Positions 42,087 to 51,600 of a DNA stretch of 64,000 nucleotides are shown in pieces (position 1 is the first letter of the stretch; each line of letters begins with the position of its first letter). This DNA is from PCRC01 sp017848435. Its GTDB lineage: Bacteria > Pseudomonadota > Gammaproteobacteria > Burkholderiales > Burkholderiaceae_C. Location of the stretch: positions 1 through 64,000 of the forward strand of contig OZ260072.1 in NCBI GenBank assembly GCA_965284315.1, in the 5' to 3' direction. The translations under genes and the position numbers were made by a program. The notes beneath the pieces were generated by a model, which was not told the DNA's origin, did no database searches, and saw only the letters and a list, made by a program, of their open reading frames with translations.

Positions 42087-42728
42087 ATGTTCACCGGAAT
42101 CATCACCGGCGTGGGGCGCATCGTCGCCGTGCACGACCTGGGAAGCTCTTTAACCTACGGCAAGCGGCTGGCCATTGCCACGCCCGCTGGCTACCTGGAC
42201 GACGTGGGGCTGGGCGACAGCATCGCCCTCAACGGTGCCTGCATGACGGTGGTGGCCATTGACCTGCCGCAGAACCAGTTCCAGATCGACATTTCTGCCG
42301 AATCGCTCGCCAAAACCACCGGGCTGGCCGAGTCCAACACCGTCAACCTCGAAAAAGCCCTGCGTGCGAACGACCGTCTGGGTGGCCACATCGTGTCGGG
42401 CCATGTGGACGGCGTTGGGCTTGTCAGCCATTTTGCCGAGATCGGTGAAAGCTGGGAACTGCGGATCGAAGCGCCCAGAGACCTGGCAAAGTACCTGGCA
42501 TTCAAAGGTTCTGTGGTGGTGAACGGCGTCAGCCTGACCGTCAACCGCGTGACCGACACCCCCCACCACACCGAGATCAGCATCAACCTGATCCCCCACA
42601 CCGTCCAGAACACCGCACTGCAGCACCTCGCCGCCGGATCGCGGGTCAACCTTGAAATTGACCTGATCGCGCGCTATGTGGAACGCATGCTCAGCGGCGT
42701 GAACACCGCTTTTCAGGATTTGACATGA
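42087..42728 (+). CDS. ribE: Riboflavin synthase alpha chain
   Basis: 213 residues, MFTGIITGVGRIVAVHDLG onward; two tandem barrel repeats, the second starting near GGHIVSGHVDGVGLV. It dismutates two 6,7-dimethyl-8-ribityllumazine molecules into riboflavin. Length is standard. The stop overlaps the ribBA start by ATGA, indicating translational coupling. Confidence 0.96.
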   Translation: MFTGIITGVGRIVAVHDLGSSLTYGKRLAIATPAGYLDDVGLGDSIALNGACMTVVAIDLPQNQFQIDISAESLAKTTGLAESNTVNLEKALRANDRLGGHIVSGHVDGVGLVSHFAEIGESWELRIEAPRDLAKYLAFKGSVVVNGVSLTVNRVTDTPHHTEISINLIPHTVQNTALQHLAAGSRVNLEIDLIARYVERMLSGVNTAFQDLT

Positions 42729-43852
42729 CCGCCCCTGCCACCACCCCATTCCACGCCAACATTTCACCGGTCGAAGACATCGTGGCCGAGATGCGGGCTG
42801 GCCGCATGGTGATCCTGGTCGACGAAGAAGACCGCGAGAACGAAGGCGACCTGGTGCTGGCAGCCGACCATGTGACACCGGAAGCGGTGAACTTCATGGC
42901 GCGTTTTGGTCGCGGGCTGATCTGCCTCACCCTGACGCGCGAGCGCTGCGAACGGCTGCAACTGCCGCCCATGGTGTCGCGCAACGGCACGCGGCACGGT
43001 ACCGCATTCACCGTGTCGATTGAAGCGGCTGTGGGCGTGACCACCGGCATCTCTGCCGCCGACCGGGCACGCACGGTGCAGGCGGCCGTGGCCAAAAACG
43101 CCCAGGCCAACGACCTGGTCCAGCCTGGCCACATTTTTCCCCTGCAGGCCGTTGACGGTGGTGTGCTGATGCGCGCCGGCCACACCGAGGCCGGCTGCGA
43201 CCTCGCTGCCATGGCCGGCTGCTCCCCTGCCGCCGTGATCTGCGAGATCATGAAAGACGACGGCACCATGGCCCGCTTGCCCGACCTGGCGGTGTTCGCG
43301 GCCGAACATGGTTTGAAGATTGGCACCATCGCCGACCTGATCCAGCACCGCAGCCGCAACGAATCCCTGGTCGCCAAGGTCGGCAGCCGCAGCATCCAGA
43401 CCGCCTTTGGCGAGTTCACTGCCCACGCCTTCACCGACACCACCAGCGGCGGCGTGCACCTGGCCTTGGTCAAAGGCGCCTGGCAGCCTGAAGACACCGT
43501 GTTGGCACGGGTGCACGAGCCGCTGTCGGTGCTGGACGCGCTGGAAATCAACCGCCCGATGCATTCCTGGAGCCTGGACGCCAGCCTGAAACACATTGCA
43601 GGTGTTGGCCAGGGCGTGGTCGTGTTGCTCAACTGCGGCGAAAGCGCTGCCCAGCTGATCACCCAGTTTGAAGGCCGTGCCCGCGCCAGCCAGGCGCCTG
43701 AGCGCGGCCCGGTGGACTTGCGCACCTATGGCGTCGGCGCCCAGATCCTGCGCGAGTGCGGCGCTTACAAGCTGACGCTGATGGGCACCCCCCGCCGCAT
43801 GCCGAGCATGGTGGGCTACGGCCTCGAAATCACCGGCTACCTGGCCGCCTGA
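42725..43852 (+). CDS. ribBA: 3,4-Dihydroxy-2-butanone 4-phosphate synthase with degenerate GTP cyclohydrolase II domain
   Basis: 375 residues. Residues about 1-200 are a complete DHBP synthase (LVDEEDRENEGDLVLAADHV; HTEAGCDLAAMAGCSP). Residues about 205-375 align to GTP cyclohydrolase II, but the three zinc cysteines (R-x-H-S-E-C-x-T-G-D and C-D-C) are missing: the region reads LARVHEPLSVLDALEINRP. It should therefore make dihydroxybutanone phosphate from ribulose 5-phosphate but not open GTP; a separate ribA must exist. Some other proteobacteria have the same degenerate fusion (RibBX). ribH follows after 33 bases. Confidence 0.92.
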   Translation: MTAPATTPFHANISPVEDIVAEMRAGRMVILVDEEDRENEGDLVLAADHVTPEAVNFMARFGRGLICLTLTRERCERLQLPPMVSRNGTRHGTAFTVSIEAAVGVTTGISAADRARTVQAAVAKNAQANDLVQPGHIFPLQAVDGGVLMRAGHTEAGCDLAAMAGCSPAAVICEIMKDDGTMARLPDLAVFAAEHGLKIGTIADLIQHRSRNESLVAKVGSRSIQTAFGEFTAHAFTDTTSGGVHLALVKGAWQPEDTVLARVHEPLSVLDALEINRPMHSWSLDASLKHIAGVGQGVVVLLNCGESAAQLITQFEGRARASQAPERGPVDLRTYGVGAQILRECGAYKLTLMGTPRRMPSMVGYGLEITGYLAA

Positions 43853-43885
43853 GCATCCCTCCTACAGACCGCAACAAGGACCCCC

Positions 43886-44350
43886 ATGTTTGGCGCAGAC
43901 AAAGGCACCCCCGCCCTCACCGATGGCAAAAAGCTCTACATCGGCATCGTGCAGGCACGCTTCAATGAAGGCATCACAGAGGCACTGGCCAAAGCCTGCC
44001 TGGACGAATTGGCGGCACTGGGTGTTTCGCCCAAGCACATCGACCATGTGCGCGTTCCGGGCGCACTGGAAGTGCCCCTGGCGCTGCAAGCCATGGCCGA
44101 GCTGAACCGCTACGACGCCCTGGTGGCGCTGGGCTGCATCGTGCGCGGTGAGACCTACCACTTTGAGCTGGTGGCCAACGAGTCCGGCGCCGGCGTCACA
44201 CGCATTGCGCTGGACTACCAGATCCCGATTGCCAACGCCATCCTGACCACCGAAAACATGGCGCAGGCCATTGCCCGGCAAACCGACAAGGGCCGCGACG
44301 CGGCCCGCGTGGCGGTGGAAATGGCCAACCTGCTCACCGAGATCGCATGA
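43886..44350 (+). CDS. ribH: 6,7-Dimethyl-8-ribityllumazine synthase
   Basis: 154 residues: YIGIVQARFNEGITEALAKAC, VPGALEVPLALQAMAE, GCIVRGETYHFELVANES and NAILTTENMAQAIAR, all active-site stretches. It condenses the pyrimidine and the butanone phosphate into lumazine, feeding ribE. It overlaps nusB by ATGA. AAGGA precedes the ATG. Confidence 0.97.
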   Translation: MFGADKGTPALTDGKKLYIGIVQARFNEGITEALAKACLDELAALGVSPKHIDHVRVPGALEVPLALQAMAELNRYDALVALGCIVRGETYHFELVANESGAGVTRIALDYQIPIANAILTTENMAQAIARQTDKGRDAARVAVEMANLLTEIA

Positions 44351-44883
44351 CCTTGACCAAACCCGACACCCGGCCACCGCGCCAGCCCCGCACCGGCCTG
44401 ACCAGCACCGGTGTTCGCAAAGCGGCTTCCAAATCTGCGCGCAGCCGCTCGCGCGAGTTCGCTGTGCAGGCGCTGTACCAGTACCTGGTGGGCCGCAACG
44501 ACGCCGACGCGATCGACCGGTTCACCCGCGACCTCGCAGGCTTCAACAAAGCCGATTCGGCACATTACGACGCCCTACTCCATGGCTGCATTGAGGAGGC
44601 CACCGCGTTGGATGCCCTGGTGGTCCCGCTGCTGGACCGCAAGCTCGGCGAAATTTCGCCGGTGGAACACAGCATTTTGTGGATCGGCACTTACGAGTTC
44701 AAGCATTGCCTGGACGTGCCCTGGCGCGTGGTCATCAACGAGTGCATCGAGTTGGCCAAGGCCTTTGGCGGGACCGACGGACACAAGTACGTCAACGGCG
44801 TGCTGAACCAGCTCGCGTCCACCCTGCGGGCCTCCGAGGTAGCGGCTGACGGTGGCCACAAGCCCGCCTCCAACGCGGAATGA
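44347..44883 (+). CDS. nusB: Transcription antitermination factor NusB
   Basis: 178 residues. The core starts at KSARSRSREFAVQALYQYLVG and includes ISPVEHSILWIGTYEFKHCLDVPWRVVINECIELAKAFGG and TDGHKYVNGVLNQLA. With NusE it binds boxA RNA for rRNA antitermination. An N-terminal extension of about 38 basic, Pro/Thr-rich residues makes it longer than the E. coli protein (139). It overlaps both ribH and the next aminotransferase by ATGA. Confidence 0.96.
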   Translation: MTLTKPDTRPPRQPRTGLTSTGVRKAASKSARSRSREFAVQALYQYLVGRNDADAIDRFTRDLAGFNKADSAHYDALLHGCIEEATALDALVVPLLDRKLGEISPVEHSILWIGTYEFKHCLDVPWRVVINECIELAKAFGGTDGHKYVNGVLNQLASTLRASEVAADGGHKPASNAE

Positions 44884-46079
44884 GGACCACCGAACGGGCT
44901 CGCCGCGTCGAGCCGTTCTATGTGATGGAAGTCGCCAAACGGGCGCAGGCACTGGCCCGTGCGGCCACACCCGGCACCCCGCCCATGCTCTACCTGAACA
45001 TGGGTGAGCCTGATTTCACCGCGCCCCCGCTGGTCCAGGCCGCTGCCGAACGCGCCATCCGCGATGGCGCCACCCAGTACACCCACGCCACCGGACTGGA
45101 GGCGCTGCGCGAGCGCATCAGTGGCTGGTATGCCAGCCGTTTTGGCGTGGCAGTGCCGGCACGCCGCATCGTGGTCACGGCCGGGGCGTCGGCGGCACTG
45201 CAACTGGCCTGCCTCGCGCTCATCGAGGCCGGCGATGAAGTGCTGATGCCCGACCCGAGCTACCCCTGCAACCGCCATTTCGTCAGCGCGGCCGAGGGAC
45301 GGGCGGTGCTGGTGCCGACCACCGCAGCGGAGCGTTTCCAACTGAGCGCGGCCAAGGTCGAGGCGAACTGGGGTCCCGCCACGCGCGGCGTGCTGCTTGC
45401 CTCGCCCTCCAACCCCACGGGGACGTCCATCCACCCGGACGCGTTGCGTCAGATTCATCGCTTCGTGAGTGACCGCGGTGGCATCACCCTGGTTGACGAG
45501 ATTTACCTCGGCCTGAGCCACGACGACGCCTTTGGCACAACCGCATTGGCCATGGACGACCAGGTCATCAGCATCAACAGCTTCAGCAAGTACTTCAACA
45601 TGACCGGCTGGCGGCTCGGCTGGCTGGTGGTGCCCGACGCGCTGGTGGACGTGGTGGAACGGCTGGCACAAAACCTCTTCATTTGCCCCAGCACGGTGGC
45701 GCAGCATGCGGCGCTGGCCTGCTTTGAGGCCGACAGTCTGGCCGAATACGAGCGCCGGCGCGCGGCTTTCCGGCAGCGCCGGGACACGGTCCTGCCCGCG
45801 CTGCAGCAAGCGGGGTTTGACATTCCCGTGGCGCCCGATGGCGCGTTCTATGTCTGGGCCAACTGCCGCCGCTTGTGCGAGCGGCTGGGCCTGCGCGACA
45901 GCTGGGACTTCGCTTTCCACCTGATGGACACTGCCCAGGTGGCCGTGGCGCCGGGGCGCGATTTCGGCCAGGCCGAAACCGCCGACTTTGTGCGCTTCTC
46001 CACCGCCAGCAGCATGGACCAGCTGCAGCAGGCGATGGCACGCCTGCAACTGCTGCTGCCCCAGGGGACCACACGGTGA
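44880..46079 (+). CDS. PLP-dependent class I/II aminotransferase
   Basis: 399 residues: NMGEPDFTAPPLVQAAAERAI, GASAALQLACLALIEAGDEV, the NPTG motif in LLASPSNPTGTS, and the PLP lysine in INSFSKYFNMTGWRLGW. The fold-type I aspartate-aminotransferase family is clear, but the amino-acid substrate is not. It begins in an ATGA overlap with nusB and ends in a GTGA overlap with the thioesterase, so it is in the same transcript between riboflavin and tol genes. Confidence 0.92.
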   Translation: MRTTERARRVEPFYVMEVAKRAQALARAATPGTPPMLYLNMGEPDFTAPPLVQAAAERAIRDGATQYTHATGLEALRERISGWYASRFGVAVPARRIVVTAGASAALQLACLALIEAGDEVLMPDPSYPCNRHFVSAAEGRAVLVPTTAAERFQLSAAKVEANWGPATRGVLLASPSNPTGTSIHPDALRQIHRFVSDRGGITLVDEIYLGLSHDDAFGTTALAMDDQVISINSFSKYFNMTGWRLGWLVVPDALVDVVERLAQNLFICPSTVAQHAALACFEADSLAEYERRRAAFRQRRDTVLPALQQAGFDIPVAPDGAFYVWANCRRLCERLGLRDSWDFAFHLMDTAQVAVAPGRDFGQAETADFVRFSTASSMDQLQQAMARLQLLLPQGTTR

Positions 46080-46483
46080 CGTTCCAGTTCCCCATCCGCG
46101 TGTACTGGGAAGACACCGATGCCGGAGGCATCGTGTTCTATGCCAATTACCTGAAGTTTTTTGAACGCGCCCGCACCGAATGGCTGCGCAGCAAAGGGCT
46201 GGAACAGCGCATGCTGAAGGAAACCACCGGCGGCATGTTCGTGGTCAGCGAAACCCGGGTGAAGTACCATCGGCCCGCGCGTCTGGACGATGCGCTGCTG
46301 GTTAGCGTGAATTTTGCACAGAGTGGCCGTTCGTCCCTCTGGGTGGAACAGCAGGCGCTGGCGGTGTCAGAAAAAAATACGCAGTTGGTGTTGTGCGAAG
46401 GCAGCATCCGCATCGGCTGGGTGGATGCCACCCTCATGAAGCCTGCGAGAATACCGGAAATTATTTTGAAAGCGTTGAAATGA
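46076..46483 (+). CDS. ybgC: Tol-Pal-associated acyl-CoA thioesterase
   Basis: 135 residues starting with GTG that overlaps the preceding stop (GTGA). The hot-dog fold motif VYWEDTDAGGIVFYANYLKFFERARTEW contains the active-site Asp. YbgC hydrolyses short- or medium-chain acyl-CoA/ACP and is characteristically the first gene of tol operons. tolQ starts in an ATGA overlap at its end. Confidence 0.95.
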   Translation: MTFQFPIRVYWEDTDAGGIVFYANYLKFFERARTEWLRSKGLEQRMLKETTGGMFVVSETRVKYHRPARLDDALLVSVNFAQSGRSSLWVEQQALAVSEKNTQLVLCEGSIRIGWVDATLMKPARIPEIILKALK

Positions 46484-47172
46484 ATCAAGACATGTCGATC
46501 GTCAACCTGATCCTCAATGCCAGTTGGGTGGTTCAGGCAGTGATGTTGTTGCTGGCCGTTGTCTCCGTGGCGAGTTGGGCGGCTATTTTTGCCAAGATTG
46601 TCAGCCTGAAGCGCATCCAGGCACACAATGCCGACTTCGAACGCAGCTTCTGGTCGGGCACCAGCCTGAACGACCTGTTCGCCGCTGCCGCACAAACCGA
46701 GAAAAAATCCGGCCCGATGGAACGCATTTTTGCCAGCGGCATGCGCGAATACCAAAAACTGCGCGAGCGCCGCATTGCCGACGGCACCGCACTGCTCGAA
46801 GGCGCCCGCCGCGCCATGCGCGCCAGCTACCAGCGTGAACTGGACACGGCCGAAACCAGCCTGTCGTTCCTCGCCACGGTCGGTTCGGTCTCGCCTTATG
46901 TCGGCCTGTTCGGCACCGTCTGGGGCATCATGCACGCCTTCACCGGCCTGGCCGCGCTGGAGTCGGTGACGCTGTCGGCGGTGGCTCCCGGCATTGCCGA
47001 GGCCCTGGTGGCCACGGCCATTGGCCTGTTCGCCGCCATTCCGGCGGTCGTGGCCTACAACCGTTTCTCACACCAGGTGGACCGCGTGGCGATCAACCTG
47101 GAGACCTTCATGGAAGAGTTTTCCAACATCTTGCACCGCAACCTGGGCGCGCAGGCGCCTGCCGGTCACTAA
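46480..47172 (+). CDS. tolQ: Tol-Pal system proton channel subunit TolQ
   Basis: 230 residues with three transmembrane helices: about 12-35 (ILNASWVVQAVMLLLAVVSVASW), about 130-155 (LSFLATVGSVSPYVGLFGTVWGI) and about 165-190 (VAPGIAEALVATAIGLFAAIPAVV). With TolR it forms the proton-driven motor that energises TolA during outer-membrane constriction. MSIVN four codons later is an alternative start. Confidence 0.96.
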   Translation: MNQDMSIVNLILNASWVVQAVMLLLAVVSVASWAAIFAKIVSLKRIQAHNADFERSFWSGTSLNDLFAAAAQTEKKSGPMERIFASGMREYQKLRERRIADGTALLEGARRAMRASYQRELDTAETSLSFLATVGSVSPYVGLFGTVWGIMHAFTGLAALESVTLSAVAPGIAEALVATAIGLFAAIPAVVAYNRFSHQVDRVAINLETFMEEFSNILHRNLGAQAPAGH

Positions 47173-47193
47173 GCCCCGAGTCAGGAGACCGCC

Positions 47194-47613
47194 ATGCCCG
47201 CCGTTGCATCCCGAGGTCGTGGAAGACGCGCCGTGTCTGAAATCAACATGGTGCCTTTCATCGACGTGATGCTGGTGCTGCTGATCATTTTCATGGTCAC
47301 AGCCCCGCTCATCACCCCCAGTTTGATTGACCTGCCCAGCGTGGGCAAGGCCAACAAGCAACCCGACACCGTGATCCAGATCCTGATCAACAAGGACGAA
47401 TCACTGGAAATGAAGATCAAAAACTCCTCCACCCCGCTGGACGGCAAGGACGTGGCCAACTCGGTGCGCAATGCACAGGGTGGCAACCCGGCAACGCCAG
47501 TGGTCATCAGCGCCGACCGCACCGTGAAATACGAGTCGGTGGTGAAAGTGATGGACACGCTGCAGAAGGCGGGCATCCAGCGCGTTGGCCTGTCGGTGAA
47601 GTTGAACAACTGA
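47194..47613 (+). CDS. tolR: Tol-Pal system subunit TolR
   Basis: 139 residues: cytoplasmic tail, then MVPFIDVMLVLLIIFMVTAPL with the critical membrane Asp, and a periplasmic ExbD/TolR domain (PATPVVISADRTVKYESVVKVMDTL). Follows tolQ by 21 bases; AGGAG lies in the spacer. Works with TolQ as the motor. Confidence 0.96.
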   Translation: MPAVASRGRGRRAVSEINMVPFIDVMLVLLIIFMVTAPLITPSLIDLPSVGKANKQPDTVIQILINKDESLEMKIKNSSTPLDGKDVANSVRNAQGGNPATPVVISADRTVKYESVVKVMDTLQKAGIQRVGLSVKLNN

Positions 47614-47620
47614 ACCCCGT

Positions 47621-48565
47621 ATGTCTGCCGTAGCCGAGCGCCTCGACTTTTATCCGCCGCCAGAACACCGAACCACCCGTTCCTATGTTCTGGCGCTGGT
47701 CGCGCACGCCTTCCTGCTCGCCGCCCTGACCTGGGGTGTCAGCTGGAAACGCGCGCCCGAGCCCAATGTGGTGGAGGCCGAGTTGTGGTCTACCGTCATC
47801 CAGCAGGCAGCCCCCAAGCTGCAGGAAGTGGCACCGCCACCGCCCCCCCCACCACCGCCCAAGCCACCAGAACCGGTGAAGCCCACGCCCCCGGTCAAGG
47901 TGCCGGAAGCGCGCAAGCCCGAACCCGTGGCCCCGGACCCGCAGATCGCGATTGAAAAAGAGAAGAAGCGGCTGGAAAAACTCGAGCGCGAGCAGGAAAA
48001 GAAGGAACAGGAAGAGCTGAAAAAAGCCGAACTGGCCGAGAAGAAGCGCATCGAGCAGGAAAAGAAAGAGCAGGAGCGGCTAGAGCGCGAAGAGAAGAAA
48101 CGCCTGGAAGCGCTTGAGAAAGAACGCCAGCGCGTGGAAGCCGAAGCCAAGGAACGCGCCCGCCAGGAAGCCATTGCGGCGGCGGCGCGGGCCGCCGAGC
48201 GGGCCAACGCGCTCGCACGCATCTCCGGCATTGCCAACGCCAGCGGCGGGCCAACGGCGGTGGGCACAGCGGCCCAGTCGTCCGGGCCATCGTCTGGTTA
48301 CGGTGCGCTGGTGAACGCGGCGGTGCGCCCGAACATCGTGTACTCCGCCGACGGTGGTGACCCGGTGGCCGAGGTGCAGGTGATCACCTCCGCCGACGGC
48401 ACCGTGACCTCCAGCCGCCTGGTGCGTTCCAGCGGTGTGCCGGCCTGGGACGCGGCAGTGCTGCGCGCCATTGACAAGACCGGCAAGATGCCCAAAGACC
48501 GCGACGGCCAGGTGCCGGTGGCGATCACATCGCCGCCAGGTTTGGTGATCCGCTTCACCCGCTGA
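47621..48565 (+). CDS. tolA: Tol-Pal system coupling protein TolA
   Basis: 314 residues: one transmembrane helix (about 22-42, YVLALVAHAFLLAALTWGV), a Pro-rich segment with eight consecutive prolines, a Lys/Glu-rich charged helix of about 110 residues, and a TonB/TolA-like C-terminal domain (ALVNAAVRPNIVYSADGGD to VIRFTR). It spans the periplasm and links the TolQR motor to TolB/Pal. The tol block stops here, since the next gene is convergent; tolB and pal must be elsewhere. Confidence 0.94.
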   Translation: MSAVAERLDFYPPPEHRTTRSYVLALVAHAFLLAALTWGVSWKRAPEPNVVEAELWSTVIQQAAPKLQEVAPPPPPPPPPKPPEPVKPTPPVKVPEARKPEPVAPDPQIAIEKEKKRLEKLEREQEKKEQEELKKAELAEKKRIEQEKKEQERLEREEKKRLEALEKERQRVEAEAKERARQEAIAAAARAAERANALARISGIANASGGPTAVGTAAQSSGPSSGYGALVNAAVRPNIVYSADGGDPVAEVQVITSADGTVTSSRLVRSSGVPAWDAAVLRAIDKTGKMPKDRDGQVPVAITSPPGLVIRFTR

Positions 48566-48582
48566 TTCCCCTGCCCCAAAAG

Positions 48583-48609
48583 AAAACGCCGACCTCGTGT
48601 CGGCGTTTT
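48583..48609. terminator. Bidirectional terminator tolA / dnaE
   Basis: Eleven-base stem AAAACGCCGAC / GTCGGCGTTTT with a five-base loop; the T run follows on the plus strand and A's on the left give U's for the minus strand. It lies between the convergent tolA and dnaE stops. Confidence 0.9.
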
Positions 48610-48628
48610 TGTTTCTGCTGCGGGGTGT

Positions 48629-51600
48629 TTATTCGTAAACGATTTCCGCACGGCCACTGGCGGCCTGCGCCGTCCAACTGGCCAGGGCCGCATCGCTCGG
48701 GAAAAAGCGGGCGTCGTCGCCGAGCTGGATTTCGGCGCTCGCCTCGGCGCGCGACACGCTGAGGCGCACCGCCAGGCCGCGCACCAGTTCACCCTGGTCT
48801 GAGGGCTCGCGCCGGACCGGAAAATCGCGCACCAGCCGCTGGATGTCTGGCGCCTTGCCGTTCACCGCCACACGCAGGAACTTGCCAAAGCGGCAGCGGG
48901 CGGCGGGCAAATCCCAGACCTGGTTCACCGTGAGGCGGAAGCCCCCCGAAAAGCGGTCGGGTTGCAGTTTGCCCATCACCACCACCAGCTCGTCGTCTTT
49001 CAGCAGGTTGCGGTGGGCGGTGAAGAGCGCTTCGTCGGCCGTGGCTTCAATGACGCCGGATTTGTCGTCCAGCTTGAACAGCGCCAGCTTGCCGCGCTGG
49101 CCGTTGATGACGCGGAAGTCGCTGACGATGCCGGCCACCAGCTGCGGCTCGCGGCTGTCGCCCAGCGCGTCAATCGCCCGCTTGGCAAACTGGCGCACCT
49201 CGTGCACCACCTCGTCAAACAAATGGCCGGAGAGGTAGAAACCGACCGCTGTTTTTTCAAACGTCAGCCGCTCTTTCACGCCCCAGGGCGTGGCCTCCAC
49301 CAAGGGTGGCTCCTGGCTGCTGCTGCCGTGCGAGTCGCCGCTGTCGAACAGGCCGCCCTGGTTGGCGTTGGCCTCGGTGGCGGCGGCGAAGTCAAAGGCC
49401 TGGTCCACCGACGCGAGCAGCGCGGCGCGGTTGAGCTGCAGGCCGTCAAAGGCACCGGCCTTGATGAGTGCTTCCACGGTGCGCTTGTTGATGCGGCCGC
49501 GGTCCACCCGCACGCAGAAGTCGTACAGGCTGGTGAACGGGCCGTCAGCCTCCCGCGCCTTCACGATCGCCTCCACCGCCTGCTGGCCGGTGCCCTTGAC
49601 GGCGCCCAGGCCGTAGCGGATCACCTTGTCGGTGACCGGCTCGAAGCGGTGCACGCCGCGGTTCACGTCGGGTGGCTCGAAGGCCATGCCCATTTTGATG
49701 GCGTCTTCAAACAGCACCTTGAGCTTGTCGGTGTCGTCCATTTCCACCGTCATGTTGGCGCAGAAGAACTCGGCGGTGTAGTGCACCTTGAGCCAGCCGG
49801 TGTGGTAGGCCAGCAAGGCGTAGGCGGCGGAGTGCGACTTGTTGAAGCCGTAGCCGGCGAACTTCTCCATCAGGTCGAAGACCTCGTCGGCCTTGGCCTC
49901 GCTCAGGCCGTTTTTCTCGGCACCGGCGCGGAAGACGGCGCGCTGCGCGTCCATCTCTTCCTTCTTCTTTTTGCCCATGGCGCGGCGCAGCAAATCGGCG
50001 CCGCCGAGCGAGTAGCCGCCCAGGATCTGCGCCATCTGCATCACCTGTTCCTGGTAGACCATGATGCCGTAGGTCTCACTCAGGATGGGCTCGACGCGCG
50101 GGTCGGGGTACTCCACCGGTTCGCGGCCGTGTTTGCGGGCGATGTAGGTCGGGATCAGGTCCATCGGCCCTGGCCGGTAGAGCGCGTTCATCGCGATCAG
50201 GTCTTCCAGCCGGGTGGGCTTGGCGTCGCGCAGCATGCCCTGCATGCCGCGACTTTCAAACTGGAACACGGCCTCGGTCTTGCCGTCGGCAAACAGCTTG
50301 TAGGTGTGTGGGTCGGTCAGCGGCAGGTTCTCGAACGCGAAGTGTTCCTGGCCCTTGTGGCGGGCGCGGATGAAGTCTTTCGCGATCTCCAGAATGGTGA
50401 GCGTGGCCAGGCCCAAAAAGTCGAACTTGACCAGGCCGATGGCTTCCACGTCGTCTTTGTCGAACTGGCTCACCGCCGAGTCGCTGCCGGGCTGCTGGTA
50501 GAGCGGGCAGAAGTCGGTCAGCCGGCTCGGGGCGATCAGCACGCCACCGGCGTGCATGCCGACGTTGCGGGTCAGGCCTTCGAGTTTTTGCGCCAGCGCC
50601 AGCAGCGTCTTGACGTCTTCTTCCTTGTCCAGCCGCTCGGCCAGGATGGGCTCGGCCTTGATCGCACCGTCGATGGTGATGTGCTGGCCCGGCTTGTTGG
50701 GAATGAGCTTGCTGATGCCGTCGCAAAAGGTGTAGCTCATGTCCAGCACCCGGCCCACGTCGCGGATGGCGGCGCGCGCCGCCATGGTGCCGAAGGTGAC
50801 GATCTGGCTCACCGCCTCCTTGCCGTACTTCTGCTTGACGTAGTCGATCACGCGGTCGCGGTTGCCCTGGCAGAAGTCGATGTCGAAGTCGGGCATCGAC
50901 ACGCGGTCGGGGTTCAGGAAACGCTCGAACAGCAGGTTGTACTGCAGCGGGTCGAGGTCGGTGATCTTCAGCGCGTAGGCCACCAGCGAACCGGCACCGG
51001 AGCCCCGGCCTGGCCCGACCGGGCAGCCGTTGGCCTTGGCCCAGTTGATGAAGTCGCCCACGATCAGGAAGTAGCCGGGGAAACCCATCTTCAGGATGGT
51101 GTTGATCTCGAACGCCAGCCGCTCCTGGTAGCGGGGGCGTTCTGTGTCGCGCCGCGCTGCGTCGGGGTAGAGGTGTTGCAGCCGCTCGTCCAGCCCCTGC
51201 TGGGAGGCGTAGCGGAAGTAGGCCTCCGGCGTCATCTTCTCGCCATTGACTTCGGGCGTCGGGAACTCCGGCAGCATGGCTTTGCCAAGCACCAGCGTCA
51301 GGTTGCAGCGCTTGGCAATTTCCACCGTGTTGGCCAGGGCGGAGGGCACATCGGCGAACAGGGCCCGCATGTCGGCAGACGACTTGAAGTACTGGTCGCG
51401 GGTGAACTTGCGCACCCGGCGCTGGTTGCCGAGGATTTCGCCTTCAGAAATGCAGACCCGCGCCTCGTGCGCCTCGTAATCGTCGGGTTCTGTGAACTGC
51501 ACCGGGTGGGTGGCCACCACCGGCAGGCCCAGCCGCGCGGCGAGCTGCACGGCGGCGACCACATGGCGCTCGTCGTCGGTGCGGCCGGCGCGCTGCAGCT

